The position numbers and the translations under genes are program-made. This document shows positions 1 through 10,520 of a DNA stretch of 64,000 bases, in pieces. The DNA is from Rhizopus sp. PT2906 (taxonomy: Eukaryota; Mucoromycota; Mucoromycetes; Mucorales; Rhizopodaceae): the NCBI GenBank assembly GCA_025529335.1, contig JAMYHX010000014.1:62001-126000 (forward strand). The letters run 5' to 3'. The notes beneath the pieces are model-generated. The model saw only the letters and a list, made by a program, of their open reading frames with translations, did no database searches and had not been told where the DNA came from. Position 1 is the stretch's first letter. Each line of letters starts with the position of its first letter.

Positions 1-2
1 AG

Positions 3-821
3 CGGTATGAAACTTGCAGCTGGCACTGTTTTTCAATGACTGAAAATGACAAATACTTTTACCTGTTTGGCACGAATGAAGACGATCCCGAGGAATTCTA
101 TTCGATGACACTGCGGGTAGATCTGGAGGAAGTCGGTGTCGTGCCTGTACCACCCCCACAACTGGGACATGATTTGCTTAGGCTGATGAAGGAAGAAAAC
201 AAGAAGGGACAAGAGCCAAACTTTACCATCTGCTCTTCTGTAGAACCAGATGAACCTGGCATATCCGTCCATCGCCTGATCCTTCTCGCGCGATGGCCCT
301 ATTTTGTGAGCCTGTGGGAGTCGGGTATGTCAGAAGCAGTGAACAACAAAATTGCCATTGCTGAACCTTTGTCAACACTCAGAGGATTTGTAAAGTACCT
401 GTACTCAGATTCAATAGAAGACGAAAACGAATTTTCAACAGAACTGGTTTCTGATTTGTTAGTAATGGCTCACATCTATATGGTGCCTAGACTCTCGGCC
501 CTGTGTGTCAGAAGATTGTTTAATGAAATAGATATTGAAACAGCAAGTAAAATCTATCACAGTGCAAGTCTTTCAGAGCAAAAAGGGTTACAGCAAGCAG
601 CACTACATTACATCTTTCAACATTTTGGCGCAGTGTCTCATACAGCTGCTTTCAGGTCCCTACCAAGACCAATACTATTTCAAATATGGGACTACATGCC
701 AGAAAATGCTTCCATCGTAGGCAGAGGACAACAAGATATGTATCAGCAGTCCCTTCCGGCAACACAAATCGCACTTTTAGAAAACGAAAATAGAGAAGAC
801 GATCTTGAGATGGATGACTAG
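3..821 (+). CDS. BTB/POZ domain protein, 5' partial
   Basis: The frame is open from the left edge, so the first ATG in view (36) is probably internal and the true start lies outside the window. The region around residues 60-170 after that ATG has the BTB/POZ pattern: a 'SVHRLILLARWPYF' self-association segment, then a helical BACK-like tail ending in an acidic C-terminus (EDDLEMDD). BTB domains dimerise and often link substrates to Cul3 ubiquitin ligases. The residues upstream of the BTB could belong to a MATH- or Kelch-type substrate domain, but too little is visible to choose. No intron is seen in this part. It is followed by a 248-nt gap holding the HSP90 promoter. Confidence 0.75.
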   Translation, partial: RYETCSWHCFSMTENDKYFYLFGTNEDDPEEFYSMTLRVDLEEVGVVPVPPPQLGHDLLRLMKEENKKGQEPNFTICSSVEPDEPGISVHRLILLARWPYFVSLWESGMSEAVNNKIAIAEPLSTLRGFVKYLYSDSIEDENEFSTELVSDLLVMAHIYMVPRLSALCVRRLFNEIDIETASKIYHSASLSEQKGLQQAALHYIFQHFGAVSHTAAFRSLPRPILFQIWDYMPENASIVGRGQQDMYQQSLPATQIALLENENREDDLEMDD

Positions 822-943
822 CAAAATAAATTTTTTTTTTTTTTTGTTCTTTGCGTTTCTTTGGAAAGCGTCCATAAATTACTTTATTTGGTATCTTGCC
901 CATTGTTTTCCCTTTTCTGCGTGTAAATTAAAAGCCCGATTTT

Positions 944-961
944 TTCTGGCAGGTTCGAGCG
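944..961 (+). promoter_or_regulatory. Imperfect heat-shock element of HSP90
   Basis: TTC, GCA, TTC and GCG units sit at exact 5-bp phasing (944, 949, 954, 959). This matches the alternating TTC/GAA units bound by heat-shock factor, with GAA degraded to GCA and GCG. It lies just upstream of a TATA box and of HSP90, which fits. The site is inferred from pattern only. Confidence 0.45.
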
Positions 962-989
962 ATTACGAGGATGATGGAATCAAACAGAG

Positions 990-996
990 TATATAA
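990..996 (+). promoter_or_regulatory. TATA box of HSP90
   Basis: The sequence tatataa lies 73 nt upstream of the HSP90 ATG and is followed by a pyrimidine-rich leader. This is consistent with a strong inducible promoter. Confidence 0.6.
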
Positions 997-1068
997 GAGC
1001 ATCCCTGTTCCCTTTTTTTGCTTTTTTCTTCTTTAGCTTTTTTTCGATTCGATTTCTTCCTTCACAAG

Positions 1069-3222
1069 ATGGTCGCCGAAACTGAAACCTTTTCATTCCA
1101 AGCTGAAATCTCTCAATTGATGAGTTTGATCATCAATACCTTCTATTCCAACAAGGTAAAGTATATACATTTACCATGGTGTAAATGAGTATCTAACTTC
1201 TTGTAGGAAATCTTCTTGCGTGAGTTGATCTCCAACGCTTCTGATGCCTTGGACAAGATTCGCTACCAGTCCTTGACGGACCCTTCTGTGCTTGATAGCG
1301 AAAAGGAACTCTATATCCGCATCATCCCTGACAAGAAGAACAACATCTTGTCCATTCGCGATACTGGTATCGGTATGACCAAGGCTGATTTGGTCAACAA
1401 CTTGGGTACCATTGCCAAGTCTGGTACCAAGGCCTTTATGGAAGCCCTCTCTTCTGGTGCGGATATCTCCATGATTGGTCAATTCGGTGTCGGTTTCTAC
1501 TCTGCTTACCTTGTTGCTGATAAGGTTCAAGTCATCACCAAGCACAACGATGACGAACAATACATTTGGGAATCTGCCGCTGGTGGTTCTTTCACCATCA
1601 CTCGTGATGAAGTTAACCCTCCTCTCGGTCGTGGTACCGAAATGCGTCTCTTCTTGAAGGAAGATCAACTTGAATATCTTGAAGAGAGAAGAATCAAGGA
1701 TATTGTCAAGAAGCACTCTGAATTTATCTCCTATCCTATTCAACTTGTTGTTGAAAAGGAAGTTGAAAAGGAAGTCTCTGACGATGAAGAAGAAGTCGTC
1801 TCTGAAGAAGGTGCCAAGATTGAAGAAGTCAAGGACGAAGAAGACAAGAAGGATGAGAAGAAGAAGAAGACTGTGAAGGAAACGGTAACTGAAAAAGAAG
1901 AACTCAACAAGACCAAGCCTCTGTGGACCCGTAACCCCGAGGACGTCAAGTCTGAAGAATATGCCGAATTCTACAAGGCTCTCACCAATGACTGGGAAGA
2001 TCACTTGGCTGTCAAGCACTTCTCTGTCGAAGGTCAACTTGAATTCCGTGCCATCTTGTTTGTCCCCAGACGTGCTCCCTTCGACATGTTTGAAACCAAG
2101 AAGAAGAGAAACAACATCAAGCTTTACGTCCGCCGTGTCTTCATCATGGATGACTGTGAAGAATTGATTCCTGAATGGCTCAGCTTCGTCAAGGGTGTTG
2201 TTGACTCTGAAGACTTGCCTCTCAACATCTCTCGTGAAATGCTCCAACAAAACAAGATCTTGAAGGTCATCCGCAAGAACTTGGTCAAGAAGTGTCTTGA
2301 GATGTTCCAAGAAATCGCTGAAGACAAGGAACAATTCGACAAGTTCTACGAAGCCTTTAGCAAGAACATCAAGCTCGGTATTCACGAAGACTCTCAAAAC
2401 CGTGCCAAGCTTGCTGACTTGTTGCGCTACTACTCTACCAAGTCTGGCGATGAAATGACTTCTCTCAAGGACTATGTCACCCGTATGCCTGAAAAGCAAA
2501 AGAACATCTACTACATCACGGGTGAATCTCGCACTGCAGTCGAACACTCTCCCTTCTTGGAAGGCTTCAAGAAGAAGAACATTGAAGTCTTGTTGATGAC
2601 TGACCCTATTGATGAATACTCTACTACACAATTAAGAGAATACGATGGTAAGAAGCTGGTCTGTATTACTAAGGAAGGTGCCGAATTGCTTGAAGAAGAC
2701 GAAGAAGAAAAGAAGAAGCGTGAAGAGGAAAAGAAGGAATACGAAGGTCTTTGCAAGACTGTAAAGGAAATCCTTGGTGACAAGGTTGAAAAGGTTGTTC
2801 TTTCTCAAATCTTGACTGATTCTCCATGTGTCTTGACCACTGGTCAATTCGGCTGGTCTGCTAATATGGAACGTATCATGAAGGCACAAGCTCTCCGTGA
2901 CTCTACCATGTCTAGCTACATGGCTTCCAAGAAGAATCTCGAACTTAACCCTAACCATGCTATCATCAAAGCTCTCAAGGCTAAGGCTGCTGCTGATTCA
3001 AATGATCGCACCGTCAAGGATCTTGTGAGTTTGTTATACGAAACATCTCTATTGACCTCTGGTTTCTCTCTCGATGACCCTAGCTCATTTGCCACTCGTA
3101 TCAACCGTATGATTGCTCTTGGCTTAAGCATTGACGAAGAAGACACACCTATTGAAGAAGCTTCCAAGGAAGAAGCTCCTGAAGAAAACAACGAAGCTTC
3201 CAAGATGGAAGAAGTTGACTAA
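1069..3222 (+). CDS. HSP90: Heat shock protein 90, cytosolic
   Basis: ATP-dependent dimeric chaperone for kinases, receptors and other clients. There are two exons, 1069..1155 and 1207..3222, encoding about 700 residues, the usual length for fungal Hsp90. The N-terminal GHKL ATPase begins with a helix (FQAEISQLMSLIINTFYSNK) and continues in exon 2 with the ELISNASDALDKIR motif, DTGIGMTKADL and GQFGVGFYSAYL. A highly charged Lys/Glu linker spans about residues 212-258. The middle and C-terminal domains follow, ending in MEEVD, the TPR co-chaperone docking signal of the cytosolic form. The start at 1069 is chosen because it restores the family N-terminus; the large open frame begins only after the intron. 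A heat-shock element and TATA box lie upstream. Confidence 0.97.
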
Positions 3223-4972
3223 ATTCCCTAATTCTCCCCTATAAAACATATCATCATTTCATTTGTATATTCTTCAATTCTTTTTACATAATAATAAACG
3301 CTATTTTTCTGGAATATTCTGCCATGCAAGGTTTCTTAATAAAAATATTTTATTGGGCCCATCGTTACGCATTTACTGGACAAGGAATTTAGTTACTGGC
3401 CCGCTACTGCTCCCATAGTAATGACTATATTGATTTTCATAGGATTATTGGTGTAGTACTTTGTTGGCTCTTTACTTGGTTGTACGGAAAGAAATTGCTG
3501 AAATTCTCTGGGTTCCTCAAAAAAAGAAATCTATTCTTTTCATAAACTATTCTACAAGAGAAAGAAACCATAGTAGTATCTGATAACTCAAAACTTATGT
3601 CAACTGTAGCCTAGAGTATCATCATGTGGTTTGCTGTAGCAGATACGTCTCCTGGAATCCCAATTTAAACAGTGATTTGTACAATTGATACGTGAATCTT
3701 CATGATGAACAACTGAAACATCATCTTTACAATACTGCGACCAGCTATTGATGTGTTGGATGAAATAAACATTATAATACTTTATAATTTTACAGTAGAG
3801 CATTCATTCTACTTTATATTCCTCTATCGCACCTTATAAGAACAACATTGACAACAATAGTAGCATAAATAACCATGCTGATGGCATTAATATAAATAGC
3901 ACAATTATGTTATCACTGTAGTGAACAGTGTGAGTAGCCATACACCATTTCCAGAAAGAGATATCGCGCTGACTTGTCGCTCTTTCGTATAAATTGTATT
4001 GTAAAAATTGCAAAAATGCGACTTTGCTTTCTGAAGAGACTGTATATTCCTTAATAAAAGCTGTAAACTCAGAGATCTTGGGGGGATTCATGATTCTTCT
4101 ATAAAACCTTTTTTGTAGTCAAGTTTTCCTGAATTGAAGAAGAACCTACGATAGCTATCGGATGCTGATGGGCCGTGTAGTAGATTTTTCTGGGTGACGT
4201 AGCTACCAGCACAGGTGTTCCCCAATTTAAACCTGGTGAAACTCAACGTAAGTCAATGCCTACGTGAAGCAATGGTTCTGAAGTCGACAAGGAGGAAGCG
4301 GTATTGTATAATGCAGATAGAATCATAAGTCTACATGGCTATGAAAAGATAGAAGTATAAATTTGGAAACATCAAAACATTTCGGTAGTATCAATGGTTC
4401 CAAAACCACCTTCGACCATCACAGGGGCTTGTTCGGCTCTTTGTCGATGCTAAAAGGTATAGTAGATGCCTACTCCTTTGGCAACATGCAAACTTTCAGC
4501 AAGGTGAAGGTTTTTTTGTCCATACAGCATGTATAAAAGAATAAGCAAATATTTTGAATAGAAATTTTCTAGGTAGATGCTAACAAATTTTTATATTGGT
4601 AGTTCTTGATCGAAGAAACAGCCAAACAAATTGCAGCACTCAAGCAAGAGCATGACACTATCATCAGTGAGTTACTTACTGACCTCTTCTTTGCCAAAGG
4701 GCAATTTGTCTACTGTTGCCACTTACAGCATGTTAAAGTTGACAGAAGAAGAGGATATATTCGGGATGTTTTGTTTGGGTCCTTTCTACAGTTCATAATA
4801 GTAAAGCACAGCCTTTTTCAAATTTTAGATACATACGCTTTGTTGTACACTATATCCATTTGAGAATGGGACAACGGGGTATATCTTCATTGTAAATTGA
4901 TTTATCACCCAAAAACATGGTTTGTACAAGAATAAAAAATGAGCATTTATTACATAAAAAGGATGAATTAGC
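3223..4972. other. Gene-poor spacer, 1.75 kb
   Basis: No gene is supported here. It holds the HSP90 3' region and several short open frames without recognisable domains. A stretch at about 4390-4510, followed by a possible intron and an Ala/Lys/Glu-rich frame at 4606..4863, could be decayed coding sequence, but I cannot assign it to a family. Confidence 0.5.
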
Positions 4973-5593
4973 TTATTTTTCAGTAAAGTCCTTGAGCATA
5001 TCAAAAGGCTTAGTTACGACATTTGCCGCAGCAGCAGGGAATCCTTGTGCAGGAGCATCTGGATGAGGTCTTGTAACAGCAGTTGCCTTGTGAGCCTTGA
5101 ATGAAGCACCTACACGCTTCAAAGTGTCTTCGCTGATCTTTTCTCTTAAAAGAGGTAATACTTCACTTTCTTCAACCTTGACGTGATCGAGAACAGACTT
5201 CATGGCTTCATCCAACTTTTGATCAAAGTTGGCGTCGGTCTTGATGTCGGATTGCTTAACATTGTAAAGTAAGTTTCTGTGATCTTGATGTTCATGTAAG
5301 CTTCTTTCGTAGTGACCTTCACCAACGGAACCACCAATGTCTTCTCTTAATAAAGGATATACCACTAGTTGCTCAACTTCGTCATGTTGTACCAACTTTT
5401 TGATTAAACTATTGCAGATGCTCATCTTGCTATCCTTATCTTGAGTTTGCTTATACTTTTCATAGAGAGCTTTGGCCTCATTATGATCGTGGATGATGAG
5501 ATCAATAACATTGTCAGACTTTATAAATAGGGGAGCACCAGATTTTCCAACCATTTCTCCAAACTTGCTTGCGGCCTTGCTGATACCAGACAT
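4973..5593 (-). CDS. Hemerythrin/HHE cation-binding domain protein
   Basis: Single-exon gene of 206 residues. Residues 29-90 and about 95-165 carry the paired helices of a hemerythrin-like four-helix bundle. Metal-ligand type His/Glu clusters are visible: HDHNE at residues 35-39, HDEVE, HEHQDH and HVKVEESE. Such proteins bind a non-haem di-iron centre and are implicated in oxygen, nitric oxide or iron handling. The exact role here is not predictable. There is no clear signal peptide, although the N-terminus (MSGISKAASKFGEMVGKS) is amphipathic and could target mitochondria. An AT-rich TATA-like run (about 5653-5670) lies 60-80 nt upstream of the start on this strand. Its closest neighbour is the divergently transcribed ATP synthase gene, about 1 kb away. 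Confidence 0.85.
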   Translation of the reverse strand: MSGISKAASKFGEMVGKSGAPLFIKSDNVIDLIIHDHNEAKALYEKYKQTQDKDSKMSICNSLIKKLVQHDEVEQLVVYPLLREDIGGSVGEGHYERSLHEHQDHRNLLYNVKQSDIKTDANFDQKLDEAMKSVLDHVKVEESEVLPLLREKISEDTLKRVGASFKAHKATAVTRPHPDAPAQGFPAAAANVVTKPFDMLKDFTEK

Positions 5594-6582
5594 GATTTTA
5601 TAAATATATTAATGTAAGATGATGAATAGTTTAATTCAACAAGAATAACAGGCTTTATATATATATATAAAAAAAAGAGAGGCGATGATGTAAATGTGTG
5701 TAATGTCATCAATTCCTGGTTTATGTTGCTCATAATGTCATTCAATTGACGTTCCATTGACGTATAAACCATCTCTTTCACAAACCTTGTCTTTTTACGT
5801 TCACGCCATACCAATTCAACAGTATCTAAATGAACAAGAATACTTTAGTCATCAAGCAATTCAGACCATAGTCCATGTCCCATTAGCATCTAAAGGCCAA
5901 ACTATTACGTAATGATCCCGTATGTGTACGCATAATCGTATCAATTTGTGAAACCGATCAACCGATTGCATAAATCCCCTTTGATCTTTTTTTTCTGTAC
6001 ATTAAAAAACTCGATCTAGATTTGAGAGAATCTCTTTTTATGGCTGTATGTTTTTTACATCAAGTTGAAAATATCTTTAGACACGGTTTTAAAGTATCTG
6101 TCAATTATTATTATTATCAGATAGACGTGTTGCTCTATTTTTTGTAAAATCATTCTCTCTTTTGATAAAGTATGTTACTTCTGAAACAGGCATTATGCAA
6201 ATCAATTCCCTTGATAAACTTGTTCAAATGAAAAAAAAAAAAATATATCACTTTATGATAGCTTGTGGCTTAAAAAAAAGCATATCAAGAAGAGCGACTA
6301 TTACCATCTTCTTAAGCTACTCCCCTTTAATAAAAAGTATTATTATCAGCAATGAATGAAGAGGAGAGCCCTCTATTCATTTGGGAAACCTTTTGTTAAG
6401 AACAAGAGAAAAGAAAACGATTGGCCCTTCATTCTACGTCATCACTTTCACTAGGTGTGCCGAGCCATGCGCGCGGATACAAAATCCAGGGTGGGACTTT
6501 TTGCCTCTAAAATTAGGCCCCAGCTTCACTGATTTTTATACCCTTCTATTTGAACTTCAAAATTATTCTTTCTTGTTCAAAC
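5594..6582. other. Intergenic region between divergent genes
   Basis: This region holds the promoters of the hemerythrin-domain gene (minus strand) and ATP14 (plus strand). It is AT-rich with homopolymer runs. Short open frames at 6162..6359 and 6381..6599 show no domain features and are not annotated. A TATA-like 'tttttata' lies about 45-50 nt upstream of the ATP14 start. Confidence 0.5.
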
Positions 6583-7120
6583 ATGTCCATCGCTCGTAAC
6601 GCCATTCGCTCCATTGCCGTCAAGGTAAAGAAATAAGAACAGTAATTAAAGAGAGAAAAAAAGCCCTCTTTTTTTTTTCTTTATTGAGAACATTACTAAT
6701 CTACTTGTTAGCCTGCTCGCGTTGCCGTTCCTGCTATGGCTGCTCGTAGCTTCTCTGTTGCTGCTGTCATGAAGAAGGGTAAATATAAAAGTCAATAAAA
6801 AGTCAAGATGATAAACACTTTTTTATATTAGATGTTCTTCAAGATTTGTTCTTGAAGGAATTGAAAGCTTACAAGCCTCAACCTGTTGTAAGAAAAAAAA
6901 AAAGTGTAGAATATAAGTGTGTGCTGATTATGAAATTCGTAGACTACCACTGACGACAACGTTGCTAAGGACTTGAAGCTTCCTCCTGCTCCTGCTGTAA
7001 GTGTGTTGATTGAGTATGAAGATGTATATTAATGATATCCCGTAGGTTCCTGAAATTGAAGCTGATATCAGTCAACAATTGGCCGCTTATGATGCTGAAC
7101 CCGAGGAAATTGCTCACTAA
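6583..7120 (+). CDS. ATP14: Mitochondrial ATP synthase subunit h
   Basis: Small nuclear-encoded subunit of the peripheral stalk of F1Fo ATP synthase, acting at the mitochondrial inner membrane. There are five exons (6583..6624, 6712..6778, 6832..6887, 6943..6996, 7046..7120), each joining in frame, for about 97 residues. The first 36 residues (MSIARNAIRSIAVKPARVAV...) are Arg/Ala/Ser-rich, a typical cleavable mitochondrial presequence. The mature part starts near DVLQDLFLKELKAYKPQPV, the family signature, and ends in an acidic tail (YDAEPEEIAH). All exons are too short to stand out as open frames; they were recovered from splice sites. Intron density is high for such a small gene. Confidence 0.82.
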
Positions 7121-7426
7121 ATCATACTAGATTAAAGAGAGAGAAAATAACAACAAACAGATAAAAAGCCATGCAAATATGATTGATGTTTTTGACGGCA
7201 TAAAATAAAAGAATATAGTGTAAATTATAAACAAGTTTTCATATTGGATGAGTGTCCTTTTTTTTTATCAGATAAAGAGACAAGGAAAAGGTCTAATGAC
7301 ATGTGTAAAAAGAGCGGAAATTACCCTATCTAAAGATATCCTCATTGGCTTAAATTGACTTCCATCCAAACAAAAAAGTTTTTTTTTTCTTTTTTTTTTT
7401 TTTATTGTCTTTTTTTTTGACACTCA
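7121..7426. other. Short intergenic region
   Basis: This holds the ATP14 3' end and the promoter of the downstream permease. Long T tracts sit just upstream of the permease ATG. No gene is visible. Confidence 0.5.
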
Positions 7427-9499
7427 ATGGAAAACAACAGCAAGACGGGATCACCACCGCCTACGATCCCTGAGAGTATTCCGAGTACAACACAGACACA
7501 GTTTGAAGCTTATCCACCAGCAGAATCACCCAATCTATGGAAACTCTTCAAGTCTCAAGTTGGAACCAAAGAAGGATGGTGGGGTGCCTTTGACTGGAAG
7601 ATGATGTGTATGCCATCCATTCTCGTAAAGGAAAAGAAGAATGCACCCTTTTGGGGATTAAACAGTCGATTACCATTGGGATTAGCCCTTGTCATGGGCT
7701 TTCAGCATGCTTTGGCAATGGTAAATATAATGTGTATATTATCAGACCACAATAAATAAATTGTTTGACAGGTTAGCGGAGTTGTCACACCAATTCTCAT
7801 TATGGTCGGATCTGGTCCAACCGCCTTAAACTTGGAAAGAGAAGATCAACAATACTTGCTGTCAGCTGCCTTGATCACATCTGCCCTTTTATCACTCATT
7901 CAAATCACTCGTTTCAAGATATGGAGGACAGGTACATTCGATTTGATGCGCTTCATTTTGTTTCTGATTCCGTTTTAAGGCTACTACATTGGAACTGGTT
8001 TACTCAGTGTAGTTGGACCCAACTTTGCCAGTATTCCTGCAACAGGCGCAGTGATCAAAAACATGTATTCCACAGGATTTTGTTCGACACAGGTCTTGGA
8101 GGATGGAACAATTGACTATTTACCTTGTCCTCGTGCTTGGGGCGCTATTCTTGGAACAGGCAAGTAAAATGACAAAAGAGAGAAAGAGAGAAAGAGAGAG
8201 GCATGACTGACATGTTTTAAAGCAATGGTGTGCTCATTGTTTGAAATCGGCATGAGCTTTTTACCACCCAAGACGATTCGTCGCTTATTCCCACCTATTG
8301 TTAGTGGAACAACAATATTATTGATTGGATGCTCTGTGATTAGTACAGCCTTGAAGGATTGGGCTGGTGGCTCAGGTAAATTCAATAAAAAAGAAAAGAA
8401 AAAAAAATTGACTATTGTTTAGGTGGTTGTGCTTCCATGCCTGCTACTGGATTATATTCCAAATGTCCCAGCATCAATGCGCCTCATCCACTTCCTTGGG
8501 GTAGTCCTCAGTTTCTTGGACTGGGTCTTTTAGTCTTTGCCACAATTATTTTGATTGAAAATGTAGGTTCACCCTTCATGAAGAGTTCACAGGTAAGAGA
8601 GAAAACGAAAGAAGAGGTGAAATATGAAAACATGTACATAGATCATCATCGGTTTGATTGTTGGCTTGATTGTTGCAGCAGCCTGTGGCTATATTGATCA
8701 CAGCACGATTGACACTGCTCCTCCCATTACTTTCCTTTGGGTACGAACATTTCCGATCACGGTCTATGGACCAGCGATTATACCCTTCTTGATCGTGTAC
8801 CTGGACAATATGCTCGAAAGTATTGGCGACATCACTGCCTCATGTGATGTATCTGGCGTTGAAGTCGAAGGAGAACCGTTCCAACGTCGTATCCAAGGCG
8901 GTCTCCTTGCCGACGGTGTCAATTCACTTTTGGCTGCCTGTATGACGATCACGCCCGTGGTTACGTTTGCACAAAACAATGGTGTTATTGCCATGACGCG
9001 TTGTGCCAATCGGCTTGCAGGATACTGCTGTTGCCTCTTCATTTTGCTCTTTGGCATCTTTGGAAAGATCTCGTCTGTCTTCTTGGCCATTCCTGCGCCT
9101 GTTCTCGGTGGCATGAATGCTTTTCTCTTTGCATCCGTCACTGTCTCTGGTATTCGTATCCTTGCTTATCTCGATTGGACTCGACGCGATCGATTTATTG
9201 TGACTTGTTCATTGGCTCTTGGACTAGGTGTCACCTTGGTTCCTACTTGGTTCACTCATGTCTTTAGCTATTCTGGAGATAATTTGGCACTCAAGGGGTT
9301 CCTGAGTGCTATCGAAACCATTGTTGATACTGGATACTGTATCGGGTCACTCATGGCTATTTTCTTAAATTTGGTCATCCCAGCCGAATGGGGGCCGGAA
9401 ACAGTCAAGGAGATTGAGGAGAAGATGCGGCAGGAAAAGGAAGCGATCCGTGATGGCTTTATTCAAAACTCTGTTCAAGATCCATTAGAACGTATTTAA
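7427..9499 (+). CDS. Purine permease, NAT/NCS2 family (urate/xanthine type)
   Basis: Proton-coupled nucleobase transporter of the plasma membrane, about 604 residues. Six exons: 7427..7720, 7772..7931, 7980..8159, 8223..8375, 8423..8592, 8642..9499. The family signature QNNGVIAMTR lies near residue 430 and matches the [QEP]NxGxxxxT[RKG] motif of fungal UapA/UapC-type urate-xanthine permeases. Multiple hydrophobic segments follow the N-terminal conserved block (LGLALVMGFQHALAM) before TM1. The cytosolic C-tail (EEKMRQEKEAIRDG) is charged, as in UapA. The intron 8160..8222 uses a GC donor (GCAAGT); the nearby GT alternative causes a frameshift and stop. The substrate is assigned by motif only and could include uric acid, xanthine or both. 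Confidence 0.9.
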
Positions 9500-9598
9500 T
9501 TGTATAAAAACAAATAAACCCTTTTAGAAATTGACCCGGGATAATCTTGTACAACTCAACCGCGCCCGTTACTGTTCTCCCCGCCTCCAGAAATTGGG

Positions 9599-9606
9599 TA
9601 TAAATA
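9599..9606 (+). promoter_or_regulatory. TATA box of ACBP gene
   Basis: TATAAATA lies 53 nt upstream of the ACBP start and is followed by a C/T-rich leader. Spacing fits a core promoter. Confidence 0.5.
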
Positions 9607-9658
9607 CATAACCAAAAATTTTCCCCTTTTCCTCTTTTTCTTCTTTATTCTTTTAAAC

Positions 9659-10072
9659 ATGCCTTCCGATGTAAGTTGTTTTTTTTTTTTTCTTCTAGAG
9701 ATATGTTGTCTAAATGGTACATAAACAGAAATTCAACACTGCTGCTGAAGAAGTTAAGAAACTCTCCAAGTCTCCTTCTAATGATGAACTCTTGGAATTA
9801 TATGGTCTCTTTAAGCAAGCTACTGTCGGTGATAACACCACTTGTAAGTTCATCCCAACTTTTTTTTTTTTTTCATCATAACTAATGATAGTATAGCCAA
9901 GCCTACTTTTGATCTCAAGGGACGTTACAAGTGGGACGCATGGACCAAGCTTAAGGGTAAGTCAACACCAGCTTTTGTTATGTAAGCTTACACTTTGCGT
10001 ATAGGCATGTCTCAAGAAGAAGCTGAGCAAAAGTACATTGAATTAGTCGAAAAGCTCAAGGCTAGTCAATAA
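9659..10072 (+). CDS. ACB1: Acyl-CoA-binding protein
   Basis: Cytosolic carrier of long-chain acyl-CoA esters. Four exons (9659..9670, 9729..9843, 9897..9956, 10005..10072) encode 84 residues, close to the usual 86-92. The first exon carries only four codons. Family motifs in order: LYGLFKQATVGDN, the central KGRYKWDAWTKLKGMSQEEA block with the ligand-contacting Tyr, Lys and Trp residues, and a final helix YIELVEKLK. It lies downstream of and in tandem with the purine permease, with its own TATA box. No targeting signal is present. Confidence 0.93.
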
Positions 10073-10520
10073 ACTCTCTCTCTCTAGTCTATAACGTGTA
10101 TGTCTGTGCCTCTGTGTGTATGTGAATAATAAAGTGCCATTTTACAACAATCACATGTATTCGAGTCATTGCTTGGTTTGAATTTTATACTTTTTGGGGT
10201 TATTGACCACATTTTACGTACCAGGCACATCATATATCCTTTATCATTAAAAAGGAAGCAAAAAGTAATTTGCTTCATTATTTGAATTAGTCAAAGAGAA
10301 CGATTATTATAGAAATGAAATGAAAAAAAAAGGAGAGAGAATGAAAAAGCGCGTTTATGTGGAATACAGTTTAAAGGAAGAGAAAGCCCATTTTTCAAAT
10401 GCCGTTGACAAGTGAGGAGATCAAACAGGTCTCAAAATCATCAGGTTTTTCTATTTCAAGTAGCGCATATCTCTCTCTTTTTTTTTTCTCTTGTTTTTTT
10501 TTTTTTTTTTTTTTTAAAGA
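10073..10520. other. Intergenic region upstream of VPS9
   Basis: A 448-nt AT-rich spacer with a long T tract just before the VPS9 ATG. No gene or RNA is recognisable. Confidence 0.5.

Noticed and set aside
1171..2631. 486-codon open frame antisense to HSP90
   Set aside because: It mirrors the codon bias of HSP90 on the opposite strand; the translation is Leu/Phe/Val-rich without domains.
3600..4091. Two minus-strand open frames downstream of HSP90
   Set aside because: Short, biased to AT codons, no domain or splice partner.
6162..6599. Two small frames upstream of ATP14
   Set aside because: They overlap the ATP14 promoter and first exon; no conserved features.
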